This document shows, one piece after another, positions 1 to 5,740 of a stretch of 8,082 nt of DNA. How positions within the stretch are numbered: position 1 is the first letter of the stretch; each line of letters opens with the position of its first letter. This DNA is from JBBRMY01 sp038230595 (lineage in GTDB: Bacteria; Bacteroidota; Ignavibacteria; Tepidaquicellales; Tepidaquicellaceae), in assembly GCA_038230595.1 (NCBI GenBank), contig JBBRMY010000116.1, positions 1 to 8,082 on the forward strand, given 5' to 3'. The notes beneath the pieces were generated by a model. It saw only the letters and a program-made list of their open reading frames with translations. It was not told the DNA's origin and searched no databases. The translations under genes and the position numbers were made by a program.

Positions 1-472
1 TCACCTGTGGAATTAAAAAGTTTTCATAAAGTGACGTTGGTCTTACAATAGTAAAATGCAGACCCAATTGCCGGATATGATTTTCAATCTCAAACTTACT
101 ATCAAAATGCGGAACACCTGTGTTTAAGTGAGCACCTGCTACAGAAGAATATAAAAAGTGCATTACTCCAAACTCTTTAGCAAGTGTTGCTAATGAGATG
201 CCTTGTTTAATTTCTTCTTCCACTCCATTTTCGAAATTTTGAACGCTGAATATTCCATATACATCTTTTAAATGTTCGCGGTAAGTATCTGCATTATTTA
301 AATCGCCTTTTACAAGCTGGATGCCTAGCTTTTTTAAATTTTGTGCTTTAGCAGAAGTTGTATTTCTTGTAAGCACTTTTACTGTAAAGCCTTGAAGAGC
401 CAAATTGCTTGCAACCGCCCCGCCTTGTTTGCCGGTTCCACCAGTAACAAAAATTGTTTTGTTGTTTGTCAT
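1..472 (-). CDS. NmrA/HSCARG-family NAD(P)-binding protein, 3' end outside the window
   Basis: The minus-strand frame opens with ATG at 472 and stays open for 157 codons to the window edge. Residues 7-20 form a first beta strand and a nucleotide-binding loop, FVTGGTGKQGG, with the GxxGxxG glycines at 11, 14 and 17. R36, in VLTRN after the second strand, would suit the NADP 2'-phosphate. GDL at 56-58, YSS at 108-110, SKFEIE at 125-130 and TIVRPTSLYENF at 141-152 are signatures of atypical short-chain dehydrogenases of the NmrA/HSCARG type. Family members are usually near 300 residues, so about half is missing. They act in the cytoplasm as NAD(P)H-dependent oxidoreductases or redox sensors, and the substrate cannot be inferred here. 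It follows the RidA-like gene on the same strand, but a 191-base gap argues for its own promoter. There is no clear Shine-Dalgarno sequence. The family call is firm and the function is open. Confidence 0.88.
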   Translation of the reverse strand, partial: MTNNKTIFVTGGTGKQGGAVASNLALQGFTVKVLTRNTTSAKAQNLKKLGIQLVKGDLNNADTYREHLKDVYGIFSVQNFENGVEEEIKQGISLATLAKEFGVMHFLYSSVAGAHLNTGVPHFDSKFEIENHIRQLGLHFTIVRPTSLYENFLIPQV

Positions 473-527
473 TGAGCTTTTTAGTTTATGTTTAATGTGC
501 GGTTAGTGTTTAAGCGAAGAGGCACCA

Positions 528-631
528 ACTGCAAACAGTCTCCGCTACGTCCGTTCAGCGCTGATCCATATTTTGAGACGTAACATGTGCAAATACAATT
601 GCTGTTCGTTCAAGGCGAAACAGTTTGCAGT
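528..631. repeat. Nested inverted-repeat structure upstream of the NmrA-like gene
   Basis: Three inverted repeats lie inside one another. The outer 9-bp arms are ACTGCAAAC (528-536) and GTTTGCAGT (623-631). A 6-bp pair, TACGTC (546-551) and GACGTA (577-582), sits inside them. A perfect 10-bp palindrome, TCAGCGCTGA (555-564), lies between the 6-bp arms. No credible gene occupies 473-663. The layout resembles an integron attC site or another folded dispersed repeat, but no consensus GTTRRRY core is evident at the ends, and no integrase is visible. It could instead be a leader structure or operator of the NmrA-like gene, whose promoter must lie in this stretch. Confidence 0.4.
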
Positions 632-663
632 CAATACAACAGTTTGTTTATGCTTCAGTGTGA

Positions 664-1179
664 TTATTTTGTCTTATGCGCTTCCATATCTATCTCGATC
701 AGTTGTCCTTCTACAGCCAGTCCTTTTACTTCCAGCCAGGTACCCGTTGGAAATTGCTTTTTATAAATAGAATTACGGGAGCCTGATACCTTGATAAAGT
801 CAGCCATATTGGTTGTATAAACATTTTCAGCCACTACATCGTCAAATGTGTAACCATAGTGTTTTAATATTTTTTCTAGGTCGATATAGCAATTTTTCAT
901 CTGTTACTCCATGTTACCGGGAGCAACAATAACGCCTGCGTCATCCATACTTACAGCTCCTGATATTTTAAGGTCGTTACCAATTTTTACAGCATGTGAA
1001 TAACCATATTCTTTTTCCAATTTGGGTCTTAAATTAAAATACTCCGGCGTTTCAATCGTTGCAGTACTTTCACTCTTTACTTCTTTTGGAGCTTTATTGC
1101 AGCCTGATATTGTAAAAATTAAAACAGCAAGCGTTGCGATAAAAGTCAGCTGACGGGAAAAATTAAATTGTTTGTTCAT
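664..1179 (-). pseudogene. RidA/YjgF-family lipoprotein gene interrupted by an in-frame TAA
   Basis: One minus-strand frame runs from ATG 1179 to the stop at 664, 172 codons including the final stop, broken only by TAA at 906-904 (codon 92). The start at 1179 was chosen over the upstream ATG at 1236 because it gives a clean lipoprotein signal: N/K/R-containing start, LTFIATLAVLIFTI core, and lipobox ISGC with C27. Before the stop, YSHAVKIGNDLKISGAVSMD and VAPGNME match the RidA N-terminal half. After it, QMKNCYIDLEKILKHYGYTF, DDVV, VYTTNMADF and IEID match the rest in the same frame. Family members usually have a residue between ME and Q here, so one base change (for example GAA or CAA to TAA) explains the break. 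RidA proteins hydrolyse reactive enamine/imine intermediates. The FPARS segment of E. coli RidA, which carries the substrate-binding arginine, reads FPTGT here, so classical deaminase activity is doubtful. Sequencing error or readthrough are alternatives. Confidence 0.8.
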
Positions 1180-1280
1180 AATTGATTGATTTTGATGAAG
1201 TGTGAGTGAAATAACAAATGTAAAGATAACCCACAAATATTACATAGAATTCAGGAATTTTAATCTAGCATAATTTCGCC

Positions 1281-1304
1281 GCTGTTGGTGTTTTCACCAA
1301 CAGC
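1281..1304. repeat. Hairpin repeat with TTTT loop, copy 1
   Basis: A perfect 10-bp stem, GCTGTTGGTG (1281-1290) and CACCAACAGC (1295-1304), closes on a TTTT loop. It is preceded by CGCC and followed by CAA. The same unit recurs at 1497-1518, with similar flanking bases on both sides, so it is a repeat rather than a chance hairpin. It lacks the T-run of a terminator. REP-like elements and hairpin ends of IS200/IS605-type elements have this general form, but no such transposase is in the window. Confidence 0.7.
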
Positions 1305-1356
1305 CAATATAAAGAAAGTAACCCTTACGACGCACACACTAACCTTATGCTTTTGT

Positions 1357-1466
1357 TTTTAACCTTAATAGAAAACAAAACAAAAAATCTAACCTTATTA
1401 CCTTATTCAAACTTTAATAAGGTAATAAGGTTTTTCATTTTGGATCTTTTTCTATTAAGGTTAAAA
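1357..1466. repeat. 110-nt long inverted repeat with TAAGGTT motifs
   Basis: A single fold in constant register (paired positions sum to 2823) covers the whole element. The outer arms are 19 bp and perfect: TTTTAACCTTAATAGAAAA (1357-1375) pairs with 1448-1466. A short CAAAA/TTTTG pairing follows at 1381-1385 and 1438-1442. The inner arms are 17 bp and perfect: AACCTTATTACCTTATT (1391-1407) pairs with 1416-1432, leaving an 8-nt loop. About 41 of 51 possible pairs form. AACCTTA or its complement recurs many times inside and just outside. There is no open reading frame, and its position between the two TTTT-loop hairpins suggests a non-autonomous mobile or extruding element. A bidirectional terminator is a weaker alternative. 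Confidence 0.75.
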
Positions 1467-1496
1467 GATTAAACAAGGTTTTTAAAAACGCCGCCA

Positions 1497-1518
1497 CTGT
1501 TGGTGTTTTCACCAACAG
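1497..1518. repeat. Hairpin repeat with TTTT loop, copy 2
   Basis: CTGTTGGTG (1497-1505) and CACCAACAG (1510-1518) form a perfect 9-bp stem with a TTTT loop. The block from CTGTTGGTG to CAGCCAA is identical to copy 1, and both copies have CGCCG close upstream (CGCCGCCA here). Because the core is palindromic, the two copies can be read as direct or inverted repeats bracketing the 110-nt inverted repeat. A perfect 12-bp palindrome, GTTTTTAAAAAC (1478-1489), lies just before it. Confidence 0.7.
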
Positions 1519-1565
1519 CCAAAACATACGAAAACATTTCTGTTTCCTTTTATTTTCTGATGAAT

Positions 1566-1640
1566 AACCACCCTCTAGCCCAAATAAAAACCAAAGCTGT
1601 CCGATGCATGCGCATCGAACCTTGAGAAAGGAGGGGGAAT
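1566..1640 (-). repeat. C/T-rich dispersed repeat, copy A (long form, reversed)
   Basis: Read on the minus strand, this 75-nt block matches 5536-5609 with about six substitutions and one indel. Shared landmarks are the ends ATTCCCCCTCCTTT and GGTT, and the central AGCTTTGGTTTTTATTTGGG. On the plus strand an internal hairpin, CGATGC-ATGC-GCATCG, is perfect in this copy. The G/C-rich ends can also pair with each other in part. It sits downstream of the protease terminator and is not itself coding. Confidence 0.8.
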
Positions 1641-1674
1641 AATTATATTATTTAAAAACTCTTCTATAAAATAA

Positions 1675-1704
1675 AAAGAGCAGGTAGCCGAATACCTGCT
1701 CTTT
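1675..1704 (-). terminator. Rho-independent terminator of the protease gene
   Basis: AAAGAGCAGGTA (1675-1686) and TACCTGCTCTTT (1693-1704) form a perfect 12-bp stem around a GCCGAA loop. Read on the minus strand, the stem is followed by a T-rich run (TTTTTATTTTAT counting the last stem bases), as expected for an intrinsic terminator. It lies about 150 bases beyond the protease stop codon. The plus-strand side has only TTTGTTGTT, so it may be weakly bidirectional. Confidence 0.82.
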
Positions 1705-1854
1705 GTTGTTCTGCACGTGAACGGGGAATCCACATGCTCGTTCTTTTCATCTTATCCGCTTATAGCACATCAATTTTCATCTCATCAAAAAATAATTTTC
1801 TTTTCATAATTCATCACATATTCATCTCTACATCTCATAAACATTGGGTTAAAA

Positions 1855-3813
1855 TTATTTTATAAGCATCATTTTTTTAATTCCCACTACTGTTCCATTC
1901 ACTTCCAGTCTGTAAATGTAAGTTCCTGCCGACAGGTCTTTTCCTTCAAAGCTTACTGAATAATTTCCTGCAGCCATTCTTACATTATCGAAAAGTGTGC
2001 TTACCATTCTTCCCCGGATGTCGTAAATTTTAAGTGATACAACAGAGCTTTCCGGGATCCTGTAATTAATTTTTGTTGAAGGATTAAATGGATTCGGATA
2101 ATTCTGCTCAAGAGCGAATGTAACCGGATTGCTGATTATCACGCTTACAGAAAGATCATGGTATTCAAAGTTACCATTGAAATCTATCTGCTTTAATCTG
2201 TATCTGTAAACTCCCGGCTGAAGTCCTCTGTCAGAATAAGTATATTCCTTAGGTGAAGTTGTGGTGCCTGAACCTGTAACTCTTCCAATATTTTTCCAGG
2301 TATTTTCCGTCACCATATATCTTTCAATATCAAAGAAGGCATTGTTGGTTTCAAAACCTGTAAACCATCTTAAAGTTACATTGTTATCTGTTACCTGTGA
2401 ATTGAATGATGAGAGTTCGACAGGTAATAAGCATGCGCAGGATCCGCTGTAGTTAAATCTTATTACTGCTCCGGGCTGAGGTCCGAAGCCTAAAGTAAAA
2501 TTAGTTGCTCCGCCGTAAATCGGAACGCAATAGCTCATGATGGTTCCGGTTACTATCGGTGAAGCCGGTCCAAAAGCGCATCCTGCATTTTCTGCAGTAA
2601 CAACGCATTGATCTATTCCTGTATTGTTTCCGTTCCAGACACATGCATGTGTATGACGTGAGCCAAAGCTATGTCCGAATTCATGAGCAGAAAGATCAAC
2701 TGCATTTGAATATGTCGGATAAATGTTATAAGTATTCTCGATACTCGCAAAAGAAGTTTTTAAAGTCGGATTACAGACTACAGCTAAGTTTGAATATCCT
2801 GCTCCCGGTGATCCCATTCTGAAGCTTTGAAGCTGAGCCAGCATAGTCCCCGCTGGAAAGCTTCCATTATGATTTGCAGTAAAAAGTCCGAGTATAGTTT
2901 GGGGATCATTGCTTGCAGTGTATGGATCAGGAACTCCCCATACAAAATAATTTCCCCATATGATCGGAATACTTTCATTCTGATAAATTGCTGCCACGTT
3001 GTTGAATACTCCTCCCATGAAAGCCAGGAGAGACGGAACGTTTCCGCCGGACTGTACATACATTGAATAATCCGCTTCCAGGTAAATATTAACAGCAACA
3101 CATGGCGGCGGACCTCCTCCTGTATCAGGCGCATTTATTCCATGAGTGATCTCAGATGCCAGCTCTCCCGTTTCACAATCAAAGCCGGTACGGTGTATCA
3201 TATCTCTGTCATTATAATAAACATATTCATTGCTGAGTGCTGATCTTTTAGATGTTCTTTTCGGACCAAGATTGTAATTTCCCGAATCGTCAGAAACTAT
3301 TCCCATGATGAAGTCCTGATATATACTAATTGTAACGATCGAATTTTCATTTCCTCTTATCACTCCGCGGTAATGCAATCCAAGATCAAGACCGGTAACT
3401 TCATGCTCACCTGAATAATCTTTTACTTTACATTTAAAATCCTGTGAGAATACTGCAGAGCGTGTCAGATCCAGAATTGTTTCTTTGTCCGTCTGGAATT
3501 TAAAGCTCATGTTATCCGGTCTGTCAATGTTTAAATTTGAAAGCGCGGACTTGTTAAGAGTGAAGGTTGAAAGATTTTTTGCGAAGTCATCAGCCTTTTT
3601 CGTATCGTTGTATTCAAGAACAGAATATTCTTTGAACAGTGCTGAAGATCTTTTTGAAGCGATCATGTCTTTTATAACCGTTCTTTTAGTACCTTCCGGA
3701 GCTGCGATCCTTTGGATCATTGACTCTGTTGAAGAGTGAAATGGCTTGAAGGAGTAAAGAAATCCAACCGATAAGAGACCAACTAATGCTAACGTTCTGT
3801 ATAAAGTTTTCAT
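1855..3813 (-). CDS. Secreted M12B-like (reprolysin/metzincin) zinc protease with T9SS sorting domain
   Basis: A complete 652-residue protein starts at ATG 3813. Residues 1-21 are a signal peptide (K2, R6, then a hydrophobic core). Residues about 30-225 form a propeptide; VTISIYQDFIMGIVSDDSGN at 160-179 resembles the reprolysin propeptide core. The catalytic domain spans about 236-460. It holds the zinc motif HEFGHSFGSRH at 377-387 (ligands H377, H381, H387; catalytic E378) and a Met-turn GTIMSY at M426. Paired cysteines suggest disulfides. A beta-rich module starting LPVELSSF (463) follows. The end, from about 567 to 652, is a type A Por sorting domain with NYPNPFNPST, which directs export through the type IX system and removal or anchoring at the cell surface. 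The product is probably an extracellular zymogen that degrades protein; the substrate is unknown. It is transcribed alone, divergently from the 494-residue gene. No key residue is missing. Confidence 0.93.
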   Translation of the reverse strand: MKTLYRTLALVGLLSVGFLYSFKPFHSSTESMIQRIAAPEGTKRTVIKDMIASKRSSALFKEYSVLEYNDTKKADDFAKNLSTFTLNKSALSNLNIDRPDNMSFKFQTDKETILDLTRSAVFSQDFKCKVKDYSGEHEVTGLDLGLHYRGVIRGNENSIVTISIYQDFIMGIVSDDSGNYNLGPKRTSKRSALSNEYVYYNDRDMIHRTGFDCETGELASEITHGINAPDTGGGPPPCVAVNIYLEADYSMYVQSGGNVPSLLAFMGGVFNNVAAIYQNESIPIIWGNYFVWGVPDPYTASNDPQTILGLFTANHNGSFPAGTMLAQLQSFRMGSPGAGYSNLAVVCNPTLKTSFASIENTYNIYPTYSNAVDLSAHEFGHSFGSRHTHACVWNGNNTGIDQCVVTAENAGCAFGPASPIVTGTIMSYCVPIYGGATNFTLGFGPQPGAVIRFNYSGSCACLLPVELSSFNSQVTDNNVTLRWFTGFETNNAFFDIERYMVTENTWKNIGRVTGSGTTTSPKEYTYSDRGLQPGVYRYRLKQIDFNGNFEYHDLSVSVIISNPVTFALEQNYPNPFNPSTKINYRIPESSVVSLKIYDIRGRMVSTLFDNVRMAAGNYSVSFEGKDLSAGTYIYRLEVNGTVVGIKKMMLIK

Positions 3814-3991
3814 GTTTGTAAATTTTTGTTACAAGAACTTATGAAGATTTGTTTGGGAATGCAAACTAAACCTCAGCAGAATTATAAGGTTTCGAAGGTA
3901 AATATTTATCCATAGAATTATCCCTTTACCAAGCACATTTTAAGTAAAATGAATGTATTTATTAAGTTTAGAAGACCCATAAAACACTAAA
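3814..3991. promoter_or_regulatory. Divergent promoter region between protease and 494-residue gene
   Basis: The 178 bases separate two genes that start in opposite directions, so both promoters must lie here. On the minus strand a TATAAT hexamer (within 3881-3887) lies about 70 bases before the protease start, without a good -35 partner. A TTTG followed about 20 bases later by TAAGTTCT partly fits the Bacteroidota TTTG/TAnnTTTG pattern. The exact promoters are not resolved. Neither start has a Shine-Dalgarno sequence. I see no long inverted repeat that would suggest an operator. Confidence 0.4.
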
Positions 3992-5476
3992 ATGAAGCCT
4001 TCAAAAGACCTGTTTAACCTCATCCGTTCACTCAATAAGAATGAGAAAGGTTATTTCCGTAAGAATATCAGTGATAGAAATGCTGCAAGGCTTTTTGATG
4101 CAATTAACGCGATCGGCACAGAAAAGAATTATAATGAGAGCGCATTAAAAGAAAAGCTGAAGCTTTCGAACTTTCCGGTTCTGAAGCAATATCTTTATGA
4201 AAGCGTTTTGAGATCTTTATCTCAATATCATACAGCATGTTCTAAATACCTTATATTAAAAGATCAGCTGAAGGCATATCATGTCTTAAGATCTAAAGAC
4301 CTAAATCTGCAGGCTGAAAAATTACTTGCAAAAGCAAAGAAGCTTGCTGAAAGATCTGAAGATCTGTATACCTTATCAGAGATCATTCTTCTTGAGCTGA
4401 GAACAGAGATCAACAGGCTTCAGTATGAAGACAAAGAAAAAAAGCTGAAAGAAATTTTGGAGGAATCAAAAACTGTACTTAAAAAGCTTGACAATCTTAA
4501 CGAATATAATTTACTTTATTCTACAGTCAGCTCGACTGCTTTAAAATATTCTCAGAGCAGCAAAGATCTGAGAGAAGCGCAGAAAAAAGAATTGATCACA
4601 TTGCTTAAGTCAAATAAAATGCTGAGCGATGAAAAGTGCGCAATGTCTTTCCCTGCAAAAATGCTTTACTTTGAATCGCACCTGGTGGTTTACAACTCTT
4701 TTAGTTTATACAGCGATGGTTATGAGACATGCAAAAGCTTTGTCGAATTTATGCATCAGAATCGTACTGCAGCATTGTGCTATTTCAGGAGCTATCTGAC
4801 GGCGCTGAATAATCTTCTGATCCGCTGTCTTACTACGAACCGAATCGCAGAGTTTAATGAACTCTTACCGGAGTACAGAGCGCTTTCAAAAAAGCAATCT
4901 GCGAATGCATATCTGCTTTCATTTAATCTGGAATTCACATTACTGAACAAAAACGGGGATGTTGAAAGAGCACTTGAGCTTGTTAGCGAATTAGACAGGG
5001 AATTGTCGAGGTTAAAAGATAAATTTAATGAAGTTGTCGGATTGTATCTTCAGATGAATGCCGCAGTAAGTTATTTTATAGCGGGAGATTTTGAATCGGC
5101 ATTAAAAAAAGTGAATATTATTATTAATGCCACAAAAATAAAAGATGACATTATTAGTCAGGCGCTTCTGTTCAAGCTTGTGATACATTATGAGCTGAAG
5201 GATTATAAGCTTCTGGAGCATTACACAAAATCTGTTTACAGGCATTTCAAAAATAAAAAGCAACTTTCGGAAAAAGAAAGCGCTCTTCTTTCTTTTCTTA
5301 AGCAGTCCGTTGAAAAAGATGACCTTAGTATCCTATTCAGAGAATTAAATATGAGACTTAAGAAAGCTCCTTCAAATCCGGATGAAGATGAATTCGATTA
5401 CATCTCCTGGCTCGAAAGCAAGATCCGCAACAAGCCCTTCCTTGAAATCATAAGAGAGAAGAATGCAAAAATATAA
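3992..5476 (+). CDS. Conserved helical (TPR-like) protein of unknown function, 494 residues
   Basis: The frame is complete, from ATG 3992 to TAA 5476, and I do not recognise a named family. The protein is almost entirely helical, rich in Lys, Leu and Glu, and has no signal peptide or membrane segment, so it is probably cytoplasmic. The N-terminal block (about 1-80) has SLNKNEKGYFRKN, LFDAINAI and FPVLKQYLYESVLRSLSQYH. It looks like a distinct domain, and it reminds me of uncharacterised Bacteroidota proteins that open with a similar SLxxxEKxYF block. The rest resembles degenerate tetratricopeptide helix pairs: EKLLAKAKKLAERSEDLYTL near 104-123, repeats around ALELVSELDRELSRLKDKFN, and FESALKKVNIIINATKIKDD. 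This suggests a protein-interaction scaffold. It is transcribed away from the protease and is followed by 260 bases of repeat-bearing DNA, so it appears to be a single-gene unit. It has no catalytic motif. Confidence 0.85.
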   Translation: MKPSKDLFNLIRSLNKNEKGYFRKNISDRNAARLFDAINAIGTEKNYNESALKEKLKLSNFPVLKQYLYESVLRSLSQYHTACSKYLILKDQLKAYHVLRSKDLNLQAEKLLAKAKKLAERSEDLYTLSEIILLELRTEINRLQYEDKEKKLKEILEESKTVLKKLDNLNEYNLLYSTVSSTALKYSQSSKDLREAQKKELITLLKSNKMLSDEKCAMSFPAKMLYFESHLVVYNSFSLYSDGYETCKSFVEFMHQNRTAALCYFRSYLTALNNLLIRCLTTNRIAEFNELLPEYRALSKKQSANAYLLSFNLEFTLLNKNGDVERALELVSELDRELSRLKDKFNEVVGLYLQMNAAVSYFIAGDFESALKKVNIIINATKIKDDIISQALLFKLVIHYELKDYKLLEHYTKSVYRHFKNKKQLSEKESALLSFLKQSVEKDDLSILFRELNMRLKKAPSNPDEDEFDYISWLESKIRNKPFLEIIREKNAKI

Positions 5477-5535
5477 GTTTTTCAACTAAACTGTCATCCC
5501 ATTCCGTTTATCTTTCCCCGAATGCTTTATTAAAA

Positions 5536-5609
5536 ATTCCCCCTCCTTTGAGAGGTTCGGTGCGGATGCATCGGATAGCTTTGGTTTTTATTTGGGTTAG
5601 GGGGAGGTT
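5536..5609 (+). repeat. C/T-rich dispersed repeat, copy B (long form)
   Basis: This 74-nt block begins ATTCCCCCTCCTTTGAGAGG and ends TTAGGGGGAGGTT. It is the reverse complement of 1566-1640 at roughly 90% identity. The C-rich start can pair with the G-rich end, folding the unit on itself. The central hairpin seen in copy A carries a mismatch here (CGGTGC against GCATCG). It lies 60 bases after the stop codon of the 494-residue gene, where it may also serve as a transcript end. Confidence 0.8.
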
Positions 5610-5635
5610 GATTTTGTGGAAACAGTTTTTCCTCT

Positions 5636-5661
5636 CGTTCCGATGCTCCAGCTTCGGAACG
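5636..5661. repeat. 26-bp near-perfect palindrome
   Basis: CGTTCCGA (5636-5643) pairs with TCGGAACG (5654-5661), and GCT (5645-5647) with AGC (5650-5652), so nearly the whole 26 bases are symmetrical. It follows the dispersed repeat copy B by 26 bases. It is not followed by a T-run, so it is not an obvious terminator. A minus-strand open frame across 5530-5712 translates only this repeat and its neighbour, and I do not regard it as a gene. Confidence 0.6.
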
Positions 5662-5740
5662 CAATATTACGTCCCATCCCCCAACTAACTTTCCACTCTT
5701 CCCCCCATTCATTATCTTTACCCAATCAAACTAATAATCT

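Larger units (their letters stand above)
1237..1854. other. 618-base gene-free stretch rich in structured repeats
   Basis: No coding frame of credible length or composition is present on either strand between the RidA-like gene and the stop codon of the protease. The stretch holds hairpin repeats at 1281-1304 and 1497-1518, a long inverted repeat at 1357-1466, a C/T-rich dispersed repeat at 1566-1640 and a terminator hairpin at 1675-1704, each listed separately. The remaining 1705-1854 is AT-rich 3' untranslated DNA of the protease gene, with loosely repeated TTCATCT-type words and no further structure that I can support. Confidence 0.75.

Noticed and set aside
573..770. Plus-strand open frame of 65 codons
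   Set aside because: It overlaps the 3' part of the RidA-like gene on the other strand and the folded repeat at 528-631. Its composition is not protein-like.
904..1236. Start of the RidA-like gene at ATG 1236
   Set aside because: The extra 19 residues would put a hydrophobic stretch and a linker before a complete lipoprotein signal peptide that starts at ATG 1179.
501..1344. GGTTAGTGT (501-509) and ACACTAACC (1336-1344) as inverted ends of a cassette around the broken RidA gene
   Set aside because: A single 9-bp inverted match over 840 bases is expected by chance, and there is no supporting target duplication or integrase.
1281..1518. CRISPR array
   Set aside because: There are only two copies of a hairpin unit, with a palindromic insert between them and no regular spacers or cas genes.
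2261..3739. Several plus- and minus-strand open frames within the protease gene
   Set aside because: They are shadows of the 652-residue protease, which has a full domain set and catalytic motif.
3814..3991. Precise promoter hexamers for the protease and the 494-residue gene
   Set aside because: Partial matches exist on both strands, but none has a well-spaced partner, so only the region is reported.
5530..5712. Minus-strand open frame of 60 codons
   Set aside because: It translates only the dispersed repeat and the 26-bp palindrome, and has no protein-like features.
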